From: Bryobacterales bacterium
GTDB lineage: Bacteria > Acidobacteriota > Terriglobia > Bryobacterales > Bryobacteraceae
Reading direction: 5' to 3'
DNA: 64,000 bases
Assembly (NCBI GenBank): GCA_020847045.1
Contig: JADLCT010000039.1
Location: 62,001 to 126,000, forward strand
In this document: one piece after another, positions 54,913 to 63,427 of the stretch
How the letters are laid out: every line of letters starts with the position of its first letter
Numbering within the stretch: position 1 is the stretch's first letter
Notes under the pieces: generated by a model
The model's database searches: none
Seen by the model: only the letters and a program-made list of their open reading frames with translations
What the model was told of the DNA's origin: nothing
Position numbers and translations under genes: made by a program

Positions 54913-56904
54913 CTAGAAATTCGCCGCCGGCCGCTCGTAGGGCGACTTCAGATACTTCGCGGCCTCTTCCTGAGCGCCCTGCGTGTCGTCCTTCGTGCGC
55001 ACGGCCAGGTTGTATTCGTTCACGGCGCGTTCACGCTGCCCCGTGATGTCGAAGATCTTCCCCAGGTTGATGTGTGTCCACACCTCGATCCACTTGGGAT
55101 CCAGGTCGCCGTCCAGCGCGGAACGGAACTCGTTGGCGGCTGACTGATAGTTCCTTTGCAGGAAGAACAGTTCCGCCACGCGGTAGTGCGCCAGAGACGA
55201 GTTCTTGTTCGTGTCCAGCGCCTTCTGATACTCCTTCAAAGCATCGCCAAACTCGCTGACCTCGGCGAACATTTCACCCCGCCGGATCGCCACGGCCACG
55301 CGCATGGGGTCCGAATACCGCAGCACTCGCCCGTTGGGATCGATCGTCACCTTCTTCGGACGTCCGAACGTCTCCACCACGAATTCGCTCTGCTGCCCGA
55401 CGACATCCACCGTCTTGAATTCCGGATTGCCTTCGGTCTCGATCTTCAACTCCACGGGCATCCGGAAGGTGTCCAGGTCCTGCGACACCTTACCCATGAT
55501 CCGGAAGCCCTTTGATGTCCGGAACACCGTATATTCCAGCTTGAACTCAGGGGCCCCGGTCGATTCGATCCACTGAATGAAAAAGCCCTTCAGGTCCCTC
55601 TGCCCGATCAACTCCGCCGCCTTCTCGAGATCCGCCGTCGTGACCGGCTTCCACGCATGAGCGGCCGGAAACTCTTTGAGCAGTTTCCGGAACGCCTCGT
55701 CGCCGATGGCGAAACGCAACATCGACAGCACCGCCGTCCCCTTGGCCGAAGTCACCGCCCAGTACTCCGGCGAATAGTCTTCCAAGCGCGACGATTGCGA
55801 AATGGGCGGTTCATTCACCGTCAGCGCCTCCACGTACACGTCCTTCATCTCGGCCTCGACCGCGGCCGGGCCCGACTGCTGCTCCAGCTCAAGCAACTCC
55901 GCATACCGCGCCATCGAATGCATGATCCAGATGTGATTCCGCGTCGCCGGGTACACCATGTTGCCCCACCACTGGCGCGCCGCCTGATTCGCCACAAGCC
56001 GGTGATTCACTTCCTTGCCGATCGCCTTCGTGGACAGGAACAGCAGGCCTGGCGCCGCGTAGCCGTTCGGCGTGTTCGGATCGGTTTCCACCAGCGTCAG
56101 CGCGGCGCTGGGAGGGAGTCCGAACAGCGCGGTCAGCTCCGCCATCTGTTTGCCCGCCTCCTCGCCATACGCGCGCGCCATCGCCGCCGAATCACCACGA
56201 AAGAACACCCGCTGCGTGGCGCCGCCCGCCTGCACCACCACAGGATCGGCCGTGACAACGGCCAGGCTCGCCGGAAAAGACGGCCGCGTGAAATCGAACT
56301 GGTAGACGGTGCGTCCGGGCGCCGTCTCCTTGGTGTCGAGTCCGGGCGCCACAACCTTGAATCCATCCGGAACTGAGACCCGCAGCAACGCCGCAAAGGC
56401 ATCGGCCGTGTACTCGTTGGTGGGAATCCAGCGCGCGGGATACAGCAGGTAGGCATGATCGTTCTGAATCGACGCGAAACGGATGCCGTAGATGGGCGAC
56501 TCCTCCTGCCCGGTCAGCCGTCCGTCGTAGGTGAACAGCAGCGTCTCCACCTTGCCCTTGGCCAGCGGCTCGGGGAACATGACGTTCACCGTGAAGTCCG
56601 GGGCATTGCGCCTGGACTGCAACTCACGTCCCTTCGAGTCGGTCACGCGCGTGACGTTGAGGGCGTTGTGCAGCTCGAAGGTTACCGTGGACACGCGGTC
56701 CTCCAGCGGCTCGAAGCGCACCGCCACGGTCGCCGACAGAGATTGCGTCCGCGGGTTGATGTCGGCCTCGACGCGGTAATGCTGCACGTCGATCCGCGTC
56801 CGCCGCTCCTGCGCTCGCGCCGCGCCGGCCATCGCCGCCAGCATCGCTGTTCCCAGCACCGCCCGCGCGCCCAGGCGCCGGAGTATTCCTCGATTCGCTC
56901 TCAC
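54913..56904 (-). CDS. M1 aminopeptidase-like protein without zinc site, with C-terminal TPRs
   Basis: 663 residues. An exported protein (leader LGARAVLGTAMLAAMAGAARA) with the M1 fold: N-terminal saddle domain (VQHYRVEADINPRTQSLSAT), central thermolysin-like domain and TPRs (EFGDALKEYQKALDTNKNS, ERAVNEYNLAV). The zinc motif HELAHQWWG is replaced by NQAARQWWG, the third ligand NEG by MHS, and GAMEN by GYAAP. All three zinc ligands are missing, so it is predicted to be non-catalytic, perhaps a binding or scaffold protein. The GTG at 56904 is preferred because GAGGAG lies five bases upstream. It follows lpxB closely. Confidence 0.85.
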   Translation of the reverse strand: MRANRGILRRLGARAVLGTAMLAAMAGAARAQERRTRIDVQHYRVEADINPRTQSLSATVAVRFEPLEDRVSTVTFELHNALNVTRVTDSKGRELQSRRNAPDFTVNVMFPEPLAKGKVETLLFTYDGRLTGQEESPIYGIRFASIQNDHAYLLYPARWIPTNEYTADAFAALLRVSVPDGFKVVAPGLDTKETAPGRTVYQFDFTRPSFPASLAVVTADPVVVQAGGATQRVFFRGDSAAMARAYGEEAGKQMAELTALFGLPPSAALTLVETDPNTPNGYAAPGLLFLSTKAIGKEVNHRLVANQAARQWWGNMVYPATRNHIWIMHSMARYAELLELEQQSGPAAVEAEMKDVYVEALTVNEPPISQSSRLEDYSPEYWAVTSAKGTAVLSMLRFAIGDEAFRKLLKEFPAAHAWKPVTTADLEKAAELIGQRDLKGFFIQWIESTGAPEFKLEYTVFRTSKGFRIMGKVSQDLDTFRMPVELKIETEGNPEFKTVDVVGQQSEFVVETFGRPKKVTIDPNGRVLRYSDPMRVAVAIRRGEMFAEVSEFGDALKEYQKALDTNKNSSLAHYRVAELFFLQRNYQSAANEFRSALDGDLDPKWIEVWTHINLGKIFDITGQRERAVNEYNLAVRTKDDTQGAQEEAAKYLKSPYERPAANF

Positions 56905-56922
56905 CTGCACTCCTCGTGTACC

Positions 56923-58131
56923 TTAGCTCTCGCGCCGCTCCGCCGCCAGCGCCACTAACTCCGCCGCCAGCGCCAGCGGATCACGTCCCGTGTCCAGACT
57001 GGCCGCGACGCGCGCCAGCCGCTGCCGCATCCGGGACGCTTCGCCCGCGTCTTCCAGCAGCCGCAATGTCTCGCCCGCCAGGTTCCCGGCTGTCATCTCA
57101 TTCTGAATCAGTTCCGGCACCACACGCTCGCCCGCAATCAGGTTCACCATCGTATAAAAAGGCACATCCACCAGAAGCCGGCCCATCCGCCAACTGATTC
57201 CGGTGACTCGATAGTAAGTAACCATGGGAGTGCCCAACAGCGCCGCCTCCATGGTCACCGTACCGCTTGCCGCCAGCGCCAAATCAGCATGCGCGATGGC
57301 GTCCCACGTCTCTCCTTCCACCACACGAAGGGCCGCGCCAGCGCCGGAACCGGGAGGACTCACCTTGTTCTCTTGGATGGATGCCGCGCGAAACGGTTGC
57401 GTAAAAAAGGCTTCCCCAAAACGCGCCAGCCCCTCCGGCGGCGCCGCCAGCATCCATGTGCACGGGCGCTTTTCTTCCACACGCCGGACGGCCCCGGCCA
57501 GCACAGGCAGATGACGCCCGATCTCCCCGCGACGGCTGCCGGGCAGCAGCGCAACCAGGGGGCGGTCTGCCGGTAAGCCATGCTTCCGGAAGAATTCCTC
57601 CTTCGTCATGGACCGCTTCACCAGCCGCGTCAGAGGATGTCCGATGTAGTGCGCCGGCACGCCGTGCCGCCGGAAAAACGCCTCCTCGAACGGGAAGATG
57701 CAGTAGAGCTTCTCCAGCGTCCGGCGCATGGTTTTGACACGTCCTGTGCGCCACGCCCACGCCTGCGGCGCGATGAGATAGTGCACGGGAATGCCGCGCC
57801 GCTGGAGCTGCCCGGCCACGCGCAGGTGAAAATCCGGCGAATCCGTCACGACTGCCAGGGCCGGTTTTCGCCTCGCCGCCTCGCGAATCAGCTTCCGGTA
57901 CTCACCATAGATCTCCGGAATGTGCCGCACCACCTCCACCAATCCGACCACGCCCAACTTCGCCGCATCGATCACCGGCTCCACGCCTTCGGCCTGCAGC
58001 CGTGGTCCGGCGCAGCCGAAAAAACGCGCCTGGGGCAGCAGCGTTTTCAGGTGCCTCACCAGCGTCGCGGCGTACAAATCGCCCGACGCCTCGCCTGCCG
58101 AAATCAGAATGTCGATGGGTCCTCCCGGCAC
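56923..58131 (-). CDS. lpxB: Lipid-A-disaccharide synthase
   Basis: 402-residue GT19 enzyme joining UDP-diacylglucosamine and lipid X. ILISAGEASGDLYAATLVRHL opens the protein, then FFGCAGPRLQAEGVEPV, VVTDSPDFHLRVAGQLQRRG, YLIAPQAWAWRTGRVKTMRR, VALLPGSRRGEIGRHLPVL, and ALAASGTVTMEAALLGTPMVTYY. The start is GTG at 58131; TATTCT ends eight bases before it. Downstream are the M1-like and propeller genes, not other lipid A genes. Confidence 0.95.
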   Translation of the reverse strand: MPGGPIDILISAGEASGDLYAATLVRHLKTLLPQARFFGCAGPRLQAEGVEPVIDAAKLGVVGLVEVVRHIPEIYGEYRKLIREAARRKPALAVVTDSPDFHLRVAGQLQRRGIPVHYLIAPQAWAWRTGRVKTMRRTLEKLYCIFPFEEAFFRRHGVPAHYIGHPLTRLVKRSMTKEEFFRKHGLPADRPLVALLPGSRRGEIGRHLPVLAGAVRRVEEKRPCTWMLAAPPEGLARFGEAFFTQPFRAASIQENKVSPPGSGAGAALRVVEGETWDAIAHADLALAASGTVTMEAALLGTPMVTYYRVTGISWRMGRLLVDVPFYTMVNLIAGERVVPELIQNEMTAGNLAGETLRLLEDAGEASRMRQRLARVAASLDTGRDPLALAAELVALAAERRES

Positions 58132-58200
58132 TCGCCGCTAGAATAGCAAGCCCGCCCCGGAACGCGGCGCGCCGCCGCGATGATAGAATGGAGCCACGGA

Positions 58201-59109
58201 ATGCCCCCACAGAACGATCTCGTCCGGATCACGCCGGATGAGTTCCTGGCGCGGATCAAGTCCGATCTGATCCCGCTGGACTCCCAGTTTTCTTATTTCC
58301 TCGCCGGATCCTCGTTCACCGAGGAGGATCTGCGCGAGTATCTGAACGACCCCATCGCGGCGTTGCCCGCGAAGTTCGCTCGTCTGCTCCCCAAGGTCAG
58401 CCTGCTGCTGGTGCCATATCTGGAAACGGGCGCGCAACGCCCCAAACCCGACGCCGGGGCCAAGAACGGGTCCAACGGCGAGGCCAAGCCGCGCAGCCGG
58501 GAACGCAAAGCTGATCATGTGCCCAAACCCGCCGGGCAGTCCGAGCCGGAGGGTGTGCAGATCCTGTTCGACCGTCCCGCCGATGGACGCGCCATCCCGT
58601 GGGCCAGTCTCCGGCTCGACGGCAACGTCCTGCTCCTGTTCGGCGTCGAGGATCTGGAGGTGGCCGACTACCACTATCACCTCTATCACGAGCTTGCCCG
58701 CCTGGCTGCTGGTGAAGCCGATGGCGAGTTCCAGCGCGACTACAACGGCATGCTGCGCGAGGAACTGATCAACCACGTCAACGGCGAGGTGGACGACCAG
58801 AGCTGGACGCTCAAGCAGGCGCTGCGCCGCCGCCAGACGAACATGAAGCGGGTTACGAAGGGCTTCCTCGAATACGCGCGCGAGTCGTTCATTGATACCC
58901 TCACGCTGTACCTGCATGGCATCTGCTGCGATATCGACGTGGAAACCGGACCACGCCAGCTCCCCAGCCGCTATCTGCGCAAGCGCCTGGAGCTGATTGA
59001 AGATCATTTCCCGCCGCCCACCGGCTACGCCCTCTTCCCCGAAGACATCGACGCCGCCGAAGAGGCCGCCAACGGGCGGAAACCAGCCGCGGACGAGGAC
59101 GCCGGGTAG
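58201..59109 (+). CDS. Conserved-looking protein of unknown function
   Basis: 302 residues, no leader or transmembrane helix. An N-terminal helical region (RITPDEFLARIKSDLIPLDS) is followed by a Lys/Arg/Pro-rich linker (about 80-115), a core with YHYHLYHELARLAAGE (a histidine-rich stretch that could bind metal), and a C-terminal helical domain. GGAG lies seven bases before the ATG at 58201, which is better than the ATG at 58180. The gene overlaps neither neighbour. I do not recognise the family. Confidence 0.65.
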   Translation: MPPQNDLVRITPDEFLARIKSDLIPLDSQFSYFLAGSSFTEEDLREYLNDPIAALPAKFARLLPKVSLLLVPYLETGAQRPKPDAGAKNGSNGEAKPRSRERKADHVPKPAGQSEPEGVQILFDRPADGRAIPWASLRLDGNVLLLFGVEDLEVADYHYHLYHELARLAAGEADGEFQRDYNGMLREELINHVNGEVDDQSWTLKQALRRRQTNMKRVTKGFLEYARESFIDTLTLYLHGICCDIDVETGPRQLPSRYLRKRLELIEDHFPPPTGYALFPEDIDAAEEAANGRKPAADEDAG

Positions 59110-59220
59110 CGGCGGGCCGCACCGCGGACGGGCGCCCCTCTCAGCCATTCACCTGAAATCGCGCACGGAGCCGGCTGATGCACTCCTCGCCAGGCCGGCA
59201 CCGGCCGATGGAGTGTTGAC

Positions 59221-61872
59221 GTGCCGTTGTGGACCCATTGCGCAAGGCTTCCGCTGCTGGTGTGCCTTGCCGGCTTTCCGCCCGCTCTGCCCTCCACCGG
59301 GGCGGCTCCGGCCTCCGCCGCCATTCCGGAGAAGATCACACTCCGCGTGTGGACCGGCCACGCGAGCGCCGACGTCTGGGTGGAGGTCGAGGGCATGGGT
59401 CCCGGCGCCGCCTCGCGGCTTGCGGAACTGATCGCCTCCGGCGTCACCACCGACCTCACCGGCTGCCAGTGGGAGCCCCACGCCACCGGCAACGCCGAGG
59501 CTGGCGGCCGCTGCCGCGACCTTCTCCGCCCCGGCCGCGACGTACCCACCGTCCGGCTCCGCCTGGCCGGAATTGTCCGTGAGTTCCACCGCCGCAGCAC
59601 CGGCCGCGTGATTGTAGACCTGCTCGCGGACTCACCGCTGGACACCAAGCCAGCCGGCTGGCTCCGCGACCAGCAGCCCGGATGGCGAGCGCGGCGTCTT
59701 TGGTTCCTCTCCGACCACGATGGACAGCTTCCGCCCGAGGTCCCCCTGCGCGCCGTCCATCCCACGCCTCCCAGCCGCGTGCTGATCCCCCTCATCGCCG
59801 TGCTCTTCGTCCCGGGGCTTGCCGCCTACCTCGTCCGGCTTCGCGCCTCCCGTTCTCGAGCCGATCAGAAGGTGAACTGGCTCGTCTGGATGAACTGGAT
59901 CCTGCTGGCCTCCTGGCTCTACTGGATCACGGCCGTGGATGTCGAATCGCTCCTCGCGCTGCTGGACTCCTCGCCGCCGGCCGGGCCACGCTCCCTGCTG
60001 TTCACATTCCTGGCCGCGACAGCCGTGTACGCCGTCCCACCCCTGCTCGCCATCGCGTCGTGTCTGACGGCGATGGCGCCGCTGCTGTCCACCTCGCACG
60101 CCCACTTCCGCACGCTGCTTCTTCGCCAACTGGCGGGCGAAGCCTCGATCATCCTGCCACTGGCCATTTTTCTCACCGGCGCCGGACTCGCCGGGGATGA
60201 CCTCACCCCCTCCATCGCCGGTCCGCTGGGTTTCCTGGGCGGGGCCTATCTCGTGTACCGTGCGCTCGGTTGGGTGAGCTGGCGGTTGACCTATGTCCAT
60301 ACCGAGCCAATCGAATCCGGTCCGCTGCTGGAGCGCGCCCGGTCCCTGGCAGCCCGCGCTGGTGTACCGTTGGCCAGGCTAAGCCTGCGCCAAACCCGCC
60401 TTTCGGAAGAGGCCAACGCCTTTGCCGTACCCGGCAACGCCATCGTCCTGACGGAGAGCCTTGTCAGGGGACTGCCCCGGCGCGAGTTGGACGCCGTAAT
60501 TGCCCACGAACTGGGCCATCACAAAGAGGGACACCTCACGCCAGGGGCGGGCTACGTTTTGTTCTTCGGCGCGCTGTTTCTCGGCGGCCCAACCATCGAA
60601 TGGATCATCCGCGCCGCCGGAGCCCCTCTCTGGCTGGCCTCGCTTCCCTGGCTCCCCTTGGGCCTTGTGCTGGCGCAGGGCCTTGTCTCCCAGCGCCGCG
60701 AATATGCCGCTGACGCACGCGCCGTGGAGATCACCGGCGACGCCGAGGGTAAGATCGCGGCCCTGGCGCGGTTGGCACAACTGAGCCGCGTTCCGGCGCG
60801 CGACGGCGGCATAATGGGTTCCATCCTCAGCCACCCCTCGATGGAGGCGCGCGTACTCCGGCTGGCCGGACGTTTCCAGGTTGAGCCCGCGCGCGCCCTG
60901 GCCATCCTCCGGGACCCCAACGCCGCTTATGACGCGCTGCCCGCTTACGAAGCGCCGCCCCAGGACGCGCTCTCCCACGCGGCCGCCTTCAGCGCACACA
61001 CCAGGGCGGAGCATTTCGAGCGCATCTTTTGGACCGGCCTCGTGGCCCCGCCCGCCGTTCTGGCGCTGTTTGCCGTTCTCGCCCCCGCGCCCGATGACTC
61101 GCTGCAATTCTTCGCCGGGCTCATGCTTGCCGTGGCTCTCGGCCTGTGGGCCGCCGTCCATGGCGAAGTCCTCGCCCGCCGGCGCATGTCCGCCCGTCTG
61201 CGGAAGACCCTCGCCGCACGCCTTCAGCCGCCTCCTGATGCCCTGTTTGCCGGAATCCACCCCGGCTGTGGGGTCCGCTTCACGGATGGCTTCGCCGACT
61301 GGGACAACGGATTTCTCTCGCATGAGGGCGACTGGCTCCGCTTCCAGGGGGAACGCGGCAGTTTCGCCATTCCGCGCCAAGTCATCGGCGCCATCCGGGC
61401 GGTCCATGGGCGTCCGGGCTGGCTCGTCGAACACCGCGTCGAGGTTCATTACCGCGGCGGCGCGTTCACGTTCAACACCAATTCCGCCAACCCCACCCGC
61501 GCCGGTGCCGTCAGCCAGGCCGAGCGGCTTGCCCGCTGGGCGCACTCGGCTTCAGCGCCCATCCCGGCTTCTCCACCACCAGAACCGCCGCCGATGCTGC
61601 CCAGCCTCCCCGGCAGCGAGGAGTCCCGCCCAGCGGCCCTGTGGGACCTCTGTAGCTCGGCCTTCCGCCTGGGGCTCGCGGGCGTCCTGATTGGCTCTGT
61701 CCTGCCCTCTTCCAGCCTGTGGAGCATGGCCCTGCCGTTCACCGCCGCGGCCACCGGTTTTCTGAGTGTGCTCCCCAAGGCGCTTTGGCCCGTCCGCCGC
61801 TCCGCGCCCAGCGAGCAGGCCACGCCGGCCGGCGAGCCGGCTTCGCCGCTCGCGCACATGAGCAACATATAA
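59221..61872 (+). CDS. M48-family membrane metallopeptidase with large C-terminal extension
   Basis: 883 residues. Signal or anchor at the N-terminus, a soluble domain to about 185, several transmembrane helices, then the M48 catalytic domain. The zinc motif VIAHELGHHKEGHL is near residue 429 and the third ligand glutamate lies in RREYAADARAVE. After this come two more hydrophobic segments, a soluble beta-rich domain (VRFTDGFADWDNGFLSHEGDW) and a final hydrophobic segment. Typical M48 proteins (HtpX, Ste24) are 280-450 residues, so this is unusually long. GTG start, with GGAG seven bases upstream. Confidence 0.85.
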   Translation: MPLWTHCARLPLLVCLAGFPPALPSTGAAPASAAIPEKITLRVWTGHASADVWVEVEGMGPGAASRLAELIASGVTTDLTGCQWEPHATGNAEAGGRCRDLLRPGRDVPTVRLRLAGIVREFHRRSTGRVIVDLLADSPLDTKPAGWLRDQQPGWRARRLWFLSDHDGQLPPEVPLRAVHPTPPSRVLIPLIAVLFVPGLAAYLVRLRASRSRADQKVNWLVWMNWILLASWLYWITAVDVESLLALLDSSPPAGPRSLLFTFLAATAVYAVPPLLAIASCLTAMAPLLSTSHAHFRTLLLRQLAGEASIILPLAIFLTGAGLAGDDLTPSIAGPLGFLGGAYLVYRALGWVSWRLTYVHTEPIESGPLLERARSLAARAGVPLARLSLRQTRLSEEANAFAVPGNAIVLTESLVRGLPRRELDAVIAHELGHHKEGHLTPGAGYVLFFGALFLGGPTIEWIIRAAGAPLWLASLPWLPLGLVLAQGLVSQRREYAADARAVEITGDAEGKIAALARLAQLSRVPARDGGIMGSILSHPSMEARVLRLAGRFQVEPARALAILRDPNAAYDALPAYEAPPQDALSHAAAFSAHTRAEHFERIFWTGLVAPPAVLALFAVLAPAPDDSLQFFAGLMLAVALGLWAAVHGEVLARRRMSARLRKTLAARLQPPPDALFAGIHPGCGVRFTDGFADWDNGFLSHEGDWLRFQGERGSFAIPRQVIGAIRAVHGRPGWLVEHRVEVHYRGGAFTFNTNSANPTRAGAVSQAERLARWAHSASAPIPASPPPEPPPMLPSLPGSEESRPAALWDLCSSAFRLGLAGVLIGSVLPSSSLWSMALPFTAAATGFLSVLPKALWPVRRSAPSEQATPAGEPASPLAHMSNI

Positions 61873-61962
61873 AAAGTTGACCTTGCTGGCTATTGTCTTG
61901 TATGAGTTGCCTGCAAGATTAGAGGTGGGCGCACAAAAGCCTGATATAAGTTTTTCATCCGC

Positions 61963-63421
61963 TCACGCCCAGAAGGGGAGATAGCGCGCATACTTTCGCG
62001 ACCTATTCTCGGGATCTTCCAGTTTAATCAGCCCTGCCTTCACGGTGTCGCTGATCATTCGGGATGCAAGCGGATAATCCTGGTCCGCAATCCCCATCCG
62101 CGTCCGCAAGCTGCTGTTTACAAGCCGCTCCCTATTTACAAACCGCAGACAAGCGTGGAGATAGCAGGCCCTCGTTCTCTCTTCGCGGCTCATCTTCGTC
62201 AGCTCACGCGGAGCAAACAGCACTACCCTCGTGTAGTCCTCCAACGCTCCGATTTCAGGCGCCGGCAGTTCGTTCCGCTCAACCTCAAAGATAACCTTGT
62301 CGATTCCGCTGCCGCGTTCTTCGCAAATCGACAACCGCCGCATCAGGGAAGCCAGCACATCGTTCCGTGACTTTGGCGGGTGGTCCACGAACCGGAGAGT
62401 GTCGATGAGCGGCTTGCCAGGATTTGTAATTTCGACACGGTCCTCGAAGATCTCCACCATGGGTCCGCTCCCTTGGACAGTAAAATCCTGATGAATGAGA
62501 GCGTTCGCAACCAGTTCCCGAATCGCCAGCGGCGGATAAATGGACTCGACCGTTCGCCGGGCGCGGCCAATCCTCTCCTGGGTTGGCAGCCATTCGTGAA
62601 TCTTCTCAACCAGTTCCGTGAAGGCCGCCGCATATCCGCGCGTCTCCTCGTATTCGCGCACCGTCTGCATCCGCGAATTTCCTCGATACTGGATCACCCG
62701 CATCGACTTCCGCCGCAGCCGTCCAAAATTGCCCAAATCCCGTGCAAACAGCACTGCGCCCAAATTCGTCACATGCCAGCGTCCGGCCGTGGCCGGCTGC
62801 AGAAGTCCTTCGTGCACGAACGTCTCTTGAAAGGAGACTCCGGAGCGCGGAGCCGCGCCGAGCAACTTATGGTAGTCCTCATGCGCCAGCAACCTGTTCA
62901 AATCGTCACTCGTCGCATCCCGCGCCGCGACCCCCGTTTCAAATTGAACGTCCTGCCCTAGCAGCCACAGCCGCCGCTCCCGCTCGGGGTAGTCACGAAG
63001 CACACCGTTGTGCGAGGCGACTCGCACGTAAGCCTCTGTCCTGAACCTCACAGGCTGCCGCTGGCTGGCTGGCTGGGATGGTCAGGATCACCACCCGTTT
63101 GCCCTCATACTCGAAAGTCGAGTCTTCCAATGCAGGGCGCGGCTCCAACAAAATCGTAAGCCAACTGAGCAGGTCCTGATTCCCCACCTTTTGCCGCCGT
63201 GGATCGAAAGATGTACCCACCACGCTATGGGTGTCATCCCCCACGCCCCACACCATATAGCCGTGCTTCTCATTGTGAAGTGCGGCCGAGTTGGCCACTG
63301 CGGACAAAGTCTTACCCGTCTGCTCCGGATCGGCGTTGTTTACCTTGAACTCAACCCACTCCCGCTCACGCAGCGCAAGCAACTGGTGAAGAAGTTCAGC
63401 ATCCACAGGCTGTTCGCCCAT
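61963..63421 (-). pseudogene. AlbA-2/Schlafen-type ATP-binding regulator, frame split at a CCAG repeat
   Basis: The first frame (63421-62993) gives the AlbA-2/Schlafen DNA-binding domain: EWVEFKVNNADPEQTGKTL and GYMVWGVGDDTHSVVGTSF. A second frame (stop at 61963) continues with the family sequence VRFRTEAYVRVASHNG and has an HATPase_c_4 region (LAIRELVANALIHQDFTVQG, EITNPGKPLIDTLRFVDHPP, CEERGSGIDKVIFEVERNEL) and a C-terminal winged helix. The frames meet at a (CCAG)4 tract. Removing one unit joins IPASQ to RQPVRFR and gives one 484-residue protein. The gene looks more AT-rich than its neighbours, consistent with transfer. It may be broken, or switchable by repeat slippage. Confidence 0.85.
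63061..63076 (+). repeat. Tetranucleotide repeat (CTGG)4 in the split gene
   Basis: Four perfect CTGG units (CCAG on the coding strand) lie exactly at the frame break of the AlbA-2 gene. A four-base unit shifts the frame by one on gain or loss, so three units restore a full-length frame. Confidence 0.9.
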
Positions 63422-63427
63422 ACCCCG

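Noticed and set aside
60379..61545. Long minus-strand frame opposite the M48 peptidase
   Set aside because: Gly/Arg/Glu-rich shadow sequence; the plus strand has an intact HELGH motif and membrane helices.
61873..61962. TTGACC...TATGAG as a rightward promoter
   Set aside because: It points into the 3' end of a minus-strand gene with no plus-strand gene after it, and the -10 is poor.
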